Origin: Sweltsa coloradensis
Taxonomy: Eukaryota; Arthropoda; Insecta; Plecoptera; Chloroperlidae
NCBI GenBank assembly: GCA_024449915.1
Contig: JAMZAV010000797.1
Location: 296,077 to 360,076 of the forward strand
Direction of reading: 5' to 3'
DNA: 64,000 nt
Below are positions 12,297-24,556 of the stretch, piece after piece. Numbering within the stretch: the first letter of the stretch is position 1; every line of letters starts with the position of its first letter. Under the pieces are notes generated by a model that saw nothing but the letters and a program-made list of their open reading frames with translations, was not told the origin of the DNA and made no database searches. The position numbers and the translations under genes were made by a program.

Positions 12297-13015
12297 TATT
12301 AAGAGAGCGAAGCGAGCGTTTCCATTTGACTCTGCCGGAAAAATTAGTCACTGGTTTTTTTTTTTTTTTGTTTGTTTGTTATTTTTTTTGTTATTTTTTT
12401 TGTTTGTTTGTATGTCTCGCCATAACGTTCGAACGGAGGCTCGGATCGAGTTGAAATTTTGACCATCCGCAAGCTTCGTTCTCGATTGAATGCCATTAGT
12501 TTTGTGGCAAAATCGTTCAAAAAGTTAGAAAGTTACATTAAAGTTAATCTAAAGTTTTTTTCTAAAACTTAACGGGGACAAAATCTGAGATAGCCAAATC
12601 ATTTAGAATGTCCGTCCGGTCACGAATATGTTAATTTTACTTTGATCCGATAAGTAGTGTAGATGGAAATTACATTATAACAAAAGTAACGTTGCCATGG
12701 CAACGAAAAGACGCGCGAAGTTTCTAATGCACTGCCACCTAGAAGTAATCAAAAAACTTTCGAGGAAGCAGTCTATTATTTGTCAACAAAGTTTTCCCAA
12801 GGAGTCAAGGTCCTCTAGATGGCGGTGGATTTTATTCACAAAGTAAAGGTTTACACACGGGTTTACCCAAATACCTTGGCAATAATAAATAATATTGGAA
12901 ACATGGCCCTATGGACAGCGAACGTCGCAAATTTTAAAATTTAAAAAAATGTGCAATGTGGGTCTATCTATAGCACGTGCTCGCTTATCAACGCGTCCAA
13001 CTGAGCGTTTCCTAG
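12297..13015 (+). mobile_element. E3a: Helentron-like element, plus orientation
   Basis: About 719 bp. The 5' end shows the conserved block GCGAAGCGAGCGTTTCCATT after a TTATTAA start. The 3' end has a subterminal repeat (gctcgcttat), a hairpin (AACGC gtccaactga GCGTT) and CTAG at 13012-13015 followed by T. Homologous to E3b and E3c. No protein-coding capacity. Confidence 0.7.
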
Positions 13016-13022
13016 TTACAAA

Positions 13023-14006
13023 CTAGGAAACGCTATAGCTAGACCCACATTGCACATTTTTTTAAATTTTTAAATTTACGACGTTCGCGTTTCCAGTATT
13101 ATTTATTATTGCCAAGGTATTTGGGTAAACCCGTGTTTAAATCTTTACTTTAAAATCCACCGCCATCTAGAGGACCTTGACTCCTTGGGAAAACTTTTTA
13201 AACTCTTTGTTGACAATTAATAGACTGCTTCCTCGAAAGTATTTTGATTACTTCTAGGTGGCAGTGCATTAGAAACTTCGCGCGTCTTTTCGTTGCCATG
13301 TCAACGTTACTTTTGTTATAATGTAATTTCCATCTACACTACTTATCGGATCAAAATAAAATTAACATATTCGTGACCGGACGGACATTCTAAATGATTT
13401 GGCTATCTCAGATTTTAAACCCGTTGAACTTGAAAAAAAAACTTTCGATTAACTTTAATGTAACTTTTAAACTTTTTGAACGATTTTGCCACAAAACTTA
13501 TGGCATTCAATCGAGAACAAAGCTTGCGGATGGTGAAAATTTCAACTCGATCCGAGCCTGCGTTCGACCGCTATCATGAGCCAAAAGAGCTGCACGACTT
13601 TCCGTTGCCATGGTAACCGTACTTTGTTATTATGTAATTTCCATCTACACTACTTATCGGATCAAAATAAAATTAACATATTCGTGACCGGACGGACATT
13701 CTAAATGATTTGGCCATCTCAGATTTTGTCGCCGTGAAGTTTGAAAAAAAAACTTTAGATTAAATTTATGGAACTTTTTAACTTTTTGAATGATTTTGCC
13801 ACAAAACTAATGGCATTCAATCGAGAACAAAGCTTGCGGATGGTGAAAATTTCAACTCGATCCGAGCCTCCGTTCGAACGTTATCGCGAGACATACAAAC
13901 AAAAAAAAACAAAAAAACAAACAAACAAACAAACAAAAAAAAACAAAACCAGTGACTATTTTTTCCGGCAGAGTCAAATGGAAACGCTCGCTTCGCTCGC
14001 TTAATT
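13023..14006 (-). mobile_element. E3b: Helentron-like element, minus orientation, with internal duplication
   Basis: Same family as E3a, in inverted orientation and separated from it by only seven bases (ttacaaa). CTAG is at 13023-13026. Compared with E3c it lacks about 32 bp holding the hairpin and 3' subterminal repeat, the break lying between short gct repeats. An internal segment of about 300 bp is duplicated in tandem: the 'gtaatttccatctacactac' region occurs at about 13322 and again at about 13635. The 5' end is near 14006. Confidence 0.7.
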
Positions 14007-14503
14007 ATACTGTTCAACTCTTTCCAAGAATCTTTTTCTTACTGATCTTTTTAACTTTTATATTATTTTTGTAAATTCATAGTGTTTACAGAATTAGTCC
14101 AAGGTTGTTCTGTTAATTACTTTTTTTATTTGTGGTACTGGAAATTTTCTTTGTTTAACACTCAGTCTGAAAAATATTTTAGATTATAAAACGTAGGCCT
14201 AATATATATTTTCAAATATTATTTCAAGAACAGTGGTAAATCTAAATTTTCTGTTGTTATCAAAAAACCTGTTATACTAGTTTCGTACATAATTATCAAG
14301 TTATTATTATTATTGATTATTTTATTTTCAAATAGTCAAACATATATGCCAGACATATATGACAAGTTGATGGTGGAAGAGAAAAGGGAAGAGCCCCATT
14401 ACACAAATGTGCCCTACCACCATTTTTCTAAATACTGTAGGAAACTAGTCCATCAGGTATTTTGATAACAACATAAAATTTAAATTGACCACTTTTTTTA
14501 AAA
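14007..14503. other. Spacer between E3b and E3c, no gene
   Basis: AT-rich unique-looking sequence between two same-orientation E3 copies. A short direct pair (catatatgcc / gacatatatg) at 14340-14362 is the only structure noticed. Confidence 0.5.
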
Positions 14504-15212
14504 CTAGGAAACGCTCAGTTGGACGCGTTGATAAGCGAGCACGTGCTATAGCTAGACCCACATTGCACATTTTTTTAAATTTAAAAATTTACGACGTTCG
14601 CGTTTCCAGTATTATTTATTATTGCCAAGGTATTTGGGTAAACCCGTGTTTAAATCTTTACTTTAAAATCCACCGCCATCTAGAGGATCTTGACTCCTTG
14701 GGAAAACTATTTAAACTCTTTGTTGACAAATAATAGACTACTTCCTCGAAAGTATTTTGATTACTTCTAGGTGGCAGTGCATTAGAAACTTCGCGCGTCT
14801 TTTCGTTGCCATGGCAACGTTACTTTTGTTATAATGTAATTTCCATCTACACTACTTATCGGATCAAACTAAAATTAACATATTCGTGACCGGACGGACA
14901 TTCTAAATGATTTGGCTATCTCAGATTTTGTCGCCGGTTAGTTTGAAAAAAAAACTTTCGATTAACTTTAATGTAACTTTTTAACTTTTTGAACGATTTT
15001 GCCACAAAACTAATAGCATTCAATCGAGAACAAAGCTTGCGGATGGTGAAAATTTCAACTCGATCCGAGCCTCCGTTCGAACGTTATCGCGAGACATACA
15101 AACAAAAAAAAAAACAAAAAAACAAAAAAAAAAAAAAAAAAAACAAAACAAAACCAGTGACTTATTTTTCCGGCAGAGTCAAATGGAAACGCTCGCTTCG
15201 CTCGCTTAATAA
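14504..15212 (-). mobile_element. E3c: intact Helentron-like element
   Basis: CTAG at 14504-14507 preceded by A (CTAG-T on the element strand). Hairpin GCGTT/AACGC and subterminal repeat (aagcgagc) are both present, and the 5' end is ttattaagcgagcgaagcg near 15212. A poly-A stretch sits near 15105-15145, just inside the 5' block. Best single reference copy of E3. Confidence 0.75.
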
Positions 15213-15282
15213 CATTTGAAATTATATGACGTCTTATTTTCTAGAATATTTTTTTGACTGAGCCCATTCCTAAAGACTATAA

Positions 15283-15655
15283 GCCAGCGGTTTAGTCGAG
15301 GCAGTTTTACCTGTTCCCACTCGAAAGCCGAAGTAAAGCAACCTTTGGGCGTAATCAGGAGTAGAGTGGGTGAACGCTCTGCCCTGAGGCACACGTATAC
15401 CGCTGGTTAGAACAGATGGAGGGTTCGAGAGCTCGTGTAACGGTTTCGTTATCCTCGACGTCTGCTCGGCAGTCCGGGTTAGTGGAGAAACCTATATGAC
15501 TGTCAAGGCTACACCGTCCTTTCGGATGGGACGTTAATCAATTGGTCCCCTTGCTACTTTTCGAAAGGAGTAGGCTACGTGCCGGTACCCTTTTTCCCTC
15601 CTCCCTTCTATTCATACTTCAACCTCATCTATCACCACTCATCGTCTCGAATAGC
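15283..15655 (-). repeat. S1 SINE-like copy, minus strand
   Basis: Reverse complement of the S1 body at 17156-17582. Shared landmarks include gtaggctacgtgccggtacc and ccactcgaaagccgaagt. The head end is truncated at about 15655, just before E4. Confidence 0.75.
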
Positions 15656-15687
15656 CTTAGTACATAAATATGAGATGGTAAGAAATA

Positions 15688-16028
15688 CTAGGAAAACGTT
15701 CAGTTGGACGCGTTGTAGAGCGAGCACCGGTACGTGCAACATGACCCGAGTACGACATTCCCATAAGGCCCACCACAAACTGTAGGCCTAACTGGATATT
15801 GACATTGTACACTTTATACTATTCCAACATCTTTGCATTGTACTAATTCACGTCATGCCTTCTAAAGTGTATCTTTGTATCTTCACTGCCTCCTTCATTT
15901 TTTAACATCATTTTTCGAATTATGATTACCAATAAGTCTTTAAGGTCTTAACCGATTTAGCTGAAAATTTGGAAAATAGGAGAGAATGTTGTACTTATTG
16001 ACCCTGCAAAATTTCATAACGATCGGAA

Positions 16029-16062
<34 letters not shown>

Positions 16063-16267
16063 TTTTTATAACCAACGATCGGATTTTGTTCAAAAACTAT
16101 ACAGCAACCCGCCTAGGTGGTATGTACATGTGTAAAAAATTTCAGGTCGATCAGAGAAACGGTGCGACCTGTATCGAAGCAGTAAGAGAAAAAAAAAAAA
16201 AAAAAAAAAAAAAAACAGACATTCGAGCCACAAGAGTCAAGTGGAGATGCTCGCTACGCTCGCTCAA
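15688..16267 (-). mobile_element. E4: Helentron-like element of a different sequence family
   Basis: CTAG at 15688-15691, preceded by A. A degenerate hairpin (AACG...CGTT) and a gagcgagc subterminal repeat follow. The far end has the shared 5' block (gctcgctacgctcgctcaat, minus strand). The body is unlike E1 or E3 except for a conserved box before the homopolymer. It contains 30 T at 16031-16060 and 27 A at 16189-16215. Confidence 0.6.
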
Positions 16268-17155
16268 TCAAATCAATCAATCAATCTAAAGACTAACGTT
16301 GATGGTCGTTGCGACCTTTTTTTTAGAACATACCGGACGAGATTTTCGAGAATGTCAGGGATTCGTTATGAAAGATATATCATTCAAATTTTGGTAATAT
16401 TGGTTTTAAAAAGACATATTCTAAAAAAAAAGCCAATACCAAGTTCTTTAAGCATTGCTAGCTTTGAATTCCTTATTAATAATATTGTATAGACGCGATT
16501 AGTTAATAGTGTATTCAAAGGGAATGGAATTGTACAGTACACAAGTTAAAAACTTATCATAGATTCTATGTGATTTGTGGTTGTTTTTAAACTGAAAAAG
16601 AATGTTGAAATATTATGAAATATATCAGCAGCGACAAACTAATTTTACTGTTTTGTATTTGTTTATCTTCTTCCATCTCCACTCAAGTACCAAAAACAAG
16701 TGTTGGCGTTATTATGCCACCATAATCTTCAAAAAGAGGTTTTACATCAAATGCAATAACACGTTGACCTACTTTCATATCGTGTTGAGTGAGAACTGAT
16801 GTTTTCTCATCGTTATCAACAAAGTGTATGTGTTTCTTGGTATACCACAACATATTTCACTCTGATTTGGAATCATATGATATAGCACAGAGATTGCGCG
16901 TTCTATCATAAAATCCATTACGTTTCATGACAGCAAAGTTCAAACACAACAAAATAATATCAGGTTCTTATCGTTAGTCTACTCTTCAACAAGTTCATAT
17001 TTCTGCATTACTAGATTTGATAGGAGCTATTAACGGTAACATTTTTCAAGATTGCTCTTTTGATTCATAGTCTTTGTATAAACATAATTTTGTATATTAT
17101 ACTGACAATTATTATAAGTAGGTTTTAGTTAACACTTTATTTAACTGCTTTCAGT
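16268..17155. other. No gene recognised
   Basis: Short open frames only, and no repeat match within the window. Confidence 0.5.
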
Positions 17156-17582
17156 TGATTGATTGATTGGATATTGCTTAACGTCTCATATTAATGCACT
17201 TTGGCTATTCGAGAGTATGAGTGGTGATAGATGAGGATGAAGTATGAACAGAAGGGAGGAGGAAAAACCCGGTACCGGCACGTAGCCTACTCCTTTCGAA
17301 AATTACCAAGGGGACCAACTGCTTAACGTCACATACGAAAGAACGGTGTAACCTTGACAGTCATATAGGCTCCTCCACTAACCCGGACTGCCGAGCAGAC
17401 GTCGAGGAGAACGAAGCCGTTACACTAGCTCTTGAACCCTTTATCTGCTCTAACCAGCGGTATACGTGAGTATCAGAGCAGAGCAGTCACCCACTCTATC
17501 CCTGACCACGCCCGAAGGCTGCTTAACTTCGGTGTTCGAGTGGGAACCGGTTCAACGACCTCGGCTAAACCGCTGGCTAGTG
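17156..17582 (+). repeat. S1 SINE-like element, longest copy
   Basis: Runs from gattgattgattggatattg to accgctggctag. It includes the segment ctaaccagcggtatacgtga that is the target of the S2 insertion at 6.8 kb. A 3' portion (acgcccgaaggctgcttaac) also occurs in the 15.3-kb copy. No protein frame. Confidence 0.75.
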
Positions 17583-17982
17583 ATTCCGATCTACTTTTTA
17601 CACCAAGGGTGTGTCTGAATTAGGGTCCAGGTCTAGGTCCAAGTCCAACTCAATGTTAACGTCCTATACTAGCCTACAGTGGAGCTACCTGCCGAGCATA
17701 GTCAACACTACCTAAAGTTGCATTAGGTGTGCATTCGAGAGTCATTTTCAAAGTGTGTGCGTAATAAAAACTATTTTTACATCCAATAAAAGCAATTAAA
17801 TACATGATAATAACAAACACAACTTAAATATCTACCTAAAGTTCAATATTCATTTGATTGTTGATTCGCTCATTGTCGCTGTAAGCCATTTTGAACCGGT
17901 CCAAAAACGAGTTTCAACTAAAAAAGCAGTGAGCAAAACATTAAATTATAAAAGTTGCTTTAAAACAGAATAAAGGACTTGC
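17583..17982. other. No gene recognised
   Basis: Moderate GC near 17600-17720, then AT-rich. Nothing recognised. Confidence 0.45.
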
Positions 17983-18317
17983 GTTTTAGGCAAATTGATG
18001 TTCGCTCGGCTGACTGACACCATAGGTGTTTGAAATTTTAGACATGTCACTAAAGTGGAATTATAGGGCTTTTACAGTTACACATTTTTTAATTTGTTTT
18101 TAAATAATTTATAAAGAATAAAATAGATTCCACAAATTTTGATTTTGTTAAAAACTCCACAAAATTACTATATTCGTTTACTTTTTCTGGATAATTAAGA
18201 TAAATTTTGAAAATCTGTCACACTATGGCTTTCAATGTATGCTTTATTGACAACTTTGTAAAGTTTCATATACTTCGGATGCTTCTTGGCCGACCGAATA
18301 GCTATTTTTAACTGATA
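17983..18317 (+). mobile_element. T1 MITE copy
   Basis: Left end gcgttttaggcaaattgatg with gttcgctcggctgactgac; right end ggccgaccgaatagctattt. The middle has shared blocks (acatgtcactaaagtgga, tatgctttattgacaa) as in the other T1 copies. Non-coding. Confidence 0.75.
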
Positions 18318-19169
18318 AATGTGTACTATTATCTCTTAATTTAGTATACAAAATATTTTTTTGATACCCAATGATACACAATTATGTGATAGCAAATGAC
18401 TTGAAAATCAGACATTAAAAAATCCATCCTTAACAGATAATATATTCCATTTCCATGGTGACAAACTCAACAGTTAAATTCCTTTTCTGAACAAGATTTT
18501 GTGCTTTTGGAGGAACTCATTGTAAATGTCAAGTATCTATTTTCGATTGGTCAGTGAGTCCAACCGAATAAGAAGCAGTGGACATATGGTCGCGGGCAAT
18601 GTTTTTGCGGTGGTAAATATACGGCAGCTGGTTGATTTCTGCCGAAGGGTAGGCCTAGTCCAGACGAGAGTAAACACACATTCCCCCCGCCCTCGTCTCA
18701 GTCCCTGGGGCTCAGTTCGGCAAACAGCCACCAGAGTGGCGTTCCATGTAAGGACGCGGACACGCCGGCAGTAAGAGCCACTATAGGCCAAGACCAAACG
18801 GCCGATTACTTTCTTATTTCGCTCTTTCCAACTCGGGATTAAAACAAACCGATGATAGGATCTCTCTTACAAAGGGACAAGATAATAAATAAATTGAATG
18901 AATAATCTTTATGTCTAAAGTGTTTCTACGGAATTGAAAGAACGAATTAATGTTTGCTTAACGGTCGAAAAAAGTGAACGTTTATATTTGAGTGGGGGAA
19001 TCATTTGAAAGAGATGAAATAGCCTACACGTAATTTGCATATTAAATTGTGGAATTGTGAAAATGTTGTAACACATCAACAAATCAATGGTACTTGAAAA
19101 ATCAAAGAAGAATATAAACTTATATCTGAACCACCAGCAAAACAAATATTTACGATCATACTATATATC

Positions 19170-19218
<49 letters not shown>

Positions 19219-19429
19219 TAATCAGTGCTATAGTTGAACGTCAATAATTGGTTAATAGCATACTTATTAATACTGCTTGCGATGTTGTACATAAACGTGT
19301 TTAGTACATCATAAATACAAATTAAGTTTTGTATTGTGTGTTTGTATTGAAAACACCATCATTGTTCACAAATTTATCGTCAAATTAGACGTTATGAAGC
19401 AAAAGTAGTTTTTTAACCCGCAACCCCAA
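18318..19429. other. No gene; GC-richer island and (TA)n
   Basis: 18570-18790 is GC- and CpG-richer than its surroundings and stays open on both strands for about 80 codons. Neither frame shows a domain. Possibly a promoter-like island or old repeat, but unproven. Confidence 0.4.
19174..19218. repeat. (TA)n microsatellite
   Basis: Near-pure alternating TA with a single C interruption around 19206. Confidence 0.9.
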
Positions 19430-19445
19430 ACCCGGCACCTCCACC
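19430..19445. repeat. Solo copy of the 16-bp terminus seen at 9000 and 10564
   Basis: ACCCGGCACCTCCACC is identical to the right end of the candidate element at 9000-10579. No partner end was found nearby. Confidence 0.5.
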
Positions 19446-22400
19446 AAATGCATACTTATTCAGTCTAAACTAGAGTTCGATTTAACTAAGTCATTAAGGG
19501 CTGCTCAATTAATGTTTATTCGTGATAGTTCTAGTTATTTAAATTAACACTTCCCCATTGTTTTGTTTAAACAATTCTGATTGAAACTCAAGTTTCCTGT
19601 GTAAATCAGAGTTTTAACCAAATAGGATAGTCGTTAAATAATAATAAAAATGTATATTTACCGAACGTTAAAATCCGCTGCAAATAAAAAAACGATGGTT
19701 CTCAATGTAAAGATTGGATACTTGAATCTACCATTTGATGGCAGGATTTTAATTTAAACGACAGAAAATACGTTTGCCAACCTAGATACTATAGTTGTTA
19801 AAAACGAGAAATAATTATTTACATCATTAACATCTCGATGTGTGAATGTAAATTGTGAAGCTCATTGATCTAGATTTTGTATCTCGTTACACAATGAAAT
19901 AAAATATACAGTGCAGAATAAATAATCAAGCAGTCTCCAGTTTTACTTCCTGCAAGATCTACATCGTTAAAAGGTGATGTACCTTTTATTTTGTAGGGAT
20001 ATAATTCAGTTTAGAGGTAGAATAGATTTGTTATGTATTTATTCATTAATCAAGTACAGCCACGTTTCTAAAATTGTGTGGTTGAAATACAAGTTTATTA
20101 AAAACCGTTTTGTATTTAATTTTTTAATGTCGTCTATCCTTTGTACAATCCAGAAAGGTATTGTTTAATCCTAATCTATAATCATAGATTCGGCAAAAAC
20201 GTTCAAATAAGTATCAAGAAGTTAAATAATTATCACGTGATAATCATTTTCCAAGAATAACTTTTATCTTGATTAGTTAACAGTATTCTAGAAGATAACA
20301 TATCGGTATGACAACATACATATTATTGTTTGAGTATTTGGATGAAAACGCTATGTAAATTCATCTTTTATTTGATTTTATTATATACTGATGTAATTAA
20401 CTGAAATATTACAATTTATATACAATTTACTGAAATGAATACAATTCTTAATTATTGTAATAATGTTTTGGAGCTATAAAATAAAGGAAAAAACGCTTTG
20501 AAAATCGACAACCATTAACGAATTTAGGTAATTTAAATCAGAAACTTACAATTGTAAAATACACATCAAAACAAACAGACAATAGCCAAGATAGACATAA
20601 TATTAACAATTCAAAATTACACATTAAAGATGACAAATTATGGTGATACAAAACAATCGTATTTATTTATGTTATTCACATAGGAGGGAAATATTATATT
20701 GTGAAGATCATATCCTAATCTAAGCTATATGCAAATGAATGTTGTTATCATATGGAACTATTTTAAGAAATTGCATTCAATTGAAATAAATAATTACAAA
20801 TATATCTCAAACTAAAAGCTCATCATAAAAACTAATGTGCCCAGCATCAAGAATACACCAGAAAATTTGTTTCAGCGTAAATTTACATTTTCGCCAAGTC
20901 TTCTCATAATACTGCTAACTGGCTATTTATAAGAAAAAACACTATGGTTTAGTAATCATCTAAAAACAATATTTATAAGAATTTTGGATTTTAGCAAGTT
21001 AACGTAAAGTAAATGTATAGAAATACGCGTGCGCTTCAAACGACCTCGCTATCGTTAACGCAAAAATCCAATATAGCCTGGCTTAACGAAAGAGAAATTG
21101 ATAAAACGCGTTAATTTCACTACACCCGGTCGTAATGAGAATGTTCGTTTCCTCTCCCCAACGGTAATTTGAACTTTCACAGCACTTGGCTGCTCGTTAA
21201 TGTTATCCTCCCACTGCCTTGCAAAGTATCTGCATCTAGAAGGCTGTGTGTGTAATGGACGTAGTTAACGAGCCCATCTATGTTCCTGCAGCCAAAACTT
21301 GACTCCATTTAGGGGCGGCACAGTATGCAGATCGAGTTTTGTAGCTGTGTGCGGTAGAGTAAACTTTGATGTGGTCGTTCAACTTGATTAATATATAGTT
21401 CAATGAAAAATATTAAAAATTAGTACTAAATGGATTCAAAATGACAAAACTACTTTTATTTACCGTATTTTGTAGCCACAACGGTTTATGGGAATAAACG
21501 TTGCTTTACAAGGTCGTTTATAACTATTTCTAGCATAAGAGTAATGTTCATAGAAATACAGTCGTATCCGTTAGGTTCATTTTTATTTCACAATTTTACT
21601 AGAATGCAAGCTCAAATAAGTTCCACTTTAAATATCTCTTATTTCTGCACAAGCAAATAATAACGTAACATATTATACCACAAAATAGATAAGTGTCACA
21701 TTGTTTTGAATACATTTACAATCTAATGATAAAAATGCATATTTACGAAATGAAGGGTGGAAGGGGGGTGGGTGGGGGTAATGCACGTGTAATAATGTTT
21801 CATGCACTAATGTTGCTTGAAAACGGGTGTTCGCGCCATTGTTCGTAGTTCGTAGTATATTTTAGAGTTGTTTATATTTAGCGTCAATGTCATGTTTCCT
21901 CCTCGTATATTTACCTGATTCACCTTTTCCCCTAGTCTACATATAACTAGTCCAGTCTTATCAGTCTTATCTAGTCGCTCGCTCTGTCAACTGCTCGTGG
22001 GCAGATAGTCTCTATCGTGCCAAGGGTGCACCGGTGCAGGTCTCTCATAGTTCAAATTCTCGTCAGTGCAAACAGTGAATAGTTTTATCCTCACTCGTAT
22101 ACTTCGCCGGACATCAAGTCACCCGTCTCGAAAATCACTTACCAGTCCACAGTCTACTGAACGAACCTGGGTGCAACTGTCGAAATATGTTTTTCTTTAC
22201 TTATTCTCTTCCACCTTCCAACCTAAAGGTCCTTTAATTCTCTATCTACACGTGCCACTATTATTCTCGATTGCTCACGTACGTCATAGGCCCAACGTCT
22301 CCTATACCTATCATCTACGACTCTGTCGGTAAGTTGCATATATCTCTTTTCTCTCTCTTACAAATACATTCTAGCCTACTCATCAACCTCAGGCCTTGGC

Positions 22401-22768
22401 CCATACAACGGGTTTATCAGAAAACTTCAAATTGCATAACTAGGATTCATGCATTCGATTATTATTTGATTATTTATTAATAAATACTTAGTCCAAGATA
22501 AAACTTTGCATCTTTGGATCTAATCATCAAGTTCAAATTAACAAAAAGCTGTGTTTTCTATTACTGACGTATTAAAATAGCAATTCGTTATATTAAAGGG
22601 TCTTTTATCTCGTCAACAAATAACTCAACTTTGTTTTCAAATTTACGTTGCATAATTTCAAAAAATGAAATAACCTGAAATGAGAAATTATTGTTAGTTT
22701 ATTGTTCCTATCCACCGATAACAATATATGAATGTGGGCGTTTGGAAATTATAACTTTTACCATGGCT
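19446..22768. other. Long non-coding stretch, no gene recognised
   Basis: AT-rich to about 21000, then mixed composition. 21900-22380 is pyrimidine-rich on the + strand with a donor-like ggtaagt at 22328, but no coding frame or partner exon was identified. It might be a non-coding first exon or an old repeat. Confidence 0.4.
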
Positions 22769-22772
22769 TTAA

Positions 22773-23415
22773 AGGGGCTAAAAACCCCAAAAATTAATTT
22801 TTACCACGTGATCTATAGCACAATTCTACACTAAAATGACGGTTTAAAAAATAATATCTTGTAACTGTGATTTAACAAGAATTTTTGAATTTTTTTGATC
22901 CAGAAATTTGCGAAAATTGGTGTTTTGGGAAATTTCTTAAATCGGCTTTAACCTGCTTCTTTTTTGGTTCACATAGATACTAGACCATAGTACCAATCTA
23001 AAATGCCCCTTTATAACATCGTGTCTTGAAACTGTGCCCAAATATACCCTCAAACACGCAAAAATATGCATTCTAGAATCACACCCCATCTTGGTAATCT
23101 GCATATTTTGACCGAACTACTTGCCCAAATTACAAAACAAAATATAGAGAATTTACAGAAAAGGCTGTAGAGTACGTCAATAATGACCAATATTTTTTTG
23201 GATCAAAATCCTCCAAGGTCACGGGACATAAAGATCGTCCCCATGTTATTTCTTATGAGAGATTTTTGCCGATGGGACCTAGCTCGAAAAATGTCATGTT
23301 TGACAATTTTTTGGGAGGTCATGGTGGCCCCAATAATTTTTCTGTTAATTGCTAAATTCATTACTAGTTAGCCTGAATGAAATATATTTTTTGAGTTTAG
23401 CGGTTAAATACCCCT
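22773..23415. mobile_element. TTAA-bounded 643-bp element, copy 1
   Basis: Bounded by TTAA at 22769-22772 and 23416-23419, with ends AGGGGCTAAAAACCCC and ...AATACCCCT, i.e. short AGGGG/CCCCT inverted ends next to TTAA. TTAA-specific insertion is known for piggyBac-type and some other cut-and-paste families. A 62-codon frame at 23183-23371 is present, but see the rejected list. Tandem with copy 2. Confidence 0.65.
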
Positions 23416-23419
23416 TTAA

Positions 23420-24062
23420 AGGGGCTAAAAACCCCAAAAATTATTTTTTACCACGTGATCTATAGCACAATACTACACTAAAATGACCGTTTAAAAAATC
23501 ATATCTTGTAACTGTGATTAAACATGATTTTTTTTATTTTTTGATCCAGAAATTTGCAAAAATTGGTGTTTTGGTAAATTTCTCAAATGGGCTTTAACCT
23601 GCTTCTTTTTTGGTCCACATAGATACAAGAGCATAAAGTACCAATCTAAAATGCCCCTTTATAACATCGTGCCTTGAAACTGTGCTCAAATATACACTCA
23701 AACACGCAAAAATATGCATTCCAAAATCACACCCCTTCTTGGTAATCAGCATATTTTGACGAACCACTTGTCCAAATTACAAAACAAAATATAGAGGATT
23801 TACAGAAAAGGCTGTAGAGTACGTCAATAATGTCCAATATTTTTTTGGATCAAAATCCTCCAAGGTCACGGGGCATAAAGATCGTCCCCATGTTATTTCT
23901 TATGGGAGATTTTTGCCGATGGGACCTAGCTCGAAAAATGTCATGTTTGACAATTTTTTGGGAGGTCATGGTGGCCCCAATAAGTTTTTTGTTAATTGCT
24001 AAATTCATTACTAGTTAGCCTGAATGAAATATATTTTTTGAGTTTAGCGGTTAAATACCCAT
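23420..24062. mobile_element. TTAA-bounded 643-bp element, copy 2
   Basis: Exactly the same length as copy 1, nearly identical and in the same orientation. The two share the single TTAA at 23416-23419, which sits in the 14-base palindrome CCCCTTTAAAGGGG. The right TTAA is at 24063-24066, where the last base pairs have decayed (cccatttaagg). Confidence 0.65.
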
Positions 24063-24307
24063 TTAAGGCTCTGAATCCGCATGTTTTATGGGGGGATAAA
24101 CAGTTTCGGCCCTTGATTGAAGTTAATAAAAAAATCTTTAATTGGTAATTTTCTTATTATTATTGAATGAGTGGTGGGGTAACGGCCACATCAAAAAATC
24201 TCATCATCAAAATCAAACCTTAAAATGAAAATGCAGCAAACAATGATGTGTATATTTGTTTAAAACAACAGTTTACAGCCGCCTGCTGGAGTATAGGTCA
24301 AAAGTTT

Positions 24308-24375
24308 GTTGGTCTTGTGGTTATAGCGTCTCTGCTTCAAATTCTGATTTTGACTTGAGTCTATCAGTTCAAATA
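24308..24375 (+). repeat. S3 SINE head fragment
   Basis: ttggtcttgtggtta followed by gcttcaaattctgattttg and gacttgagtc matches the S3 head and early body, with the B-box region deleted. Confidence 0.5.
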
Positions 24376-24539
24376 TATATCCTTGCAAAATAGATTCCAA
24401 AAATTATATATCAATTATATATTAAATAATATTTTAGTTTGTTTTTCAATAACAACAATGCAAATATCCTTTATTTCAGAGTCAAAGTTGTTGTTTAAAA
24501 TTCGAAAGGCGTTTAAACTAAATTCTTGTCTGATATTCA

Positions 24540-24556
24540 CCCCCCCCCCCCCCCCC
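24540..24556. repeat. Poly-C run
   Basis: Seventeen consecutive C on the + strand. Confidence 0.9.

Noticed and set aside
18526..18797. Opposite-strand frames of 82 and 86 codons in a CpG-richer patch
   Set aside because: Both strands stay open because stop codons are rarer in GC-rich sequence. Neither shows a domain.
21900..22400. Possible LTR or first exon paired with 62390-62830
   Set aside because: Both are pyrimidine-rich with donor-like sites, but I could not align them convincingly and no coding partner was found.
23183..24018. Two nearly identical 62-codon frames (IFLDQNPPRSR...) in the tandem TTAA elements
   Set aside because: Between copies I count four amino-acid-changing differences and one silent one, which gives no sign of protein-level selection. 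Similarity follows from recent duplication of the element.
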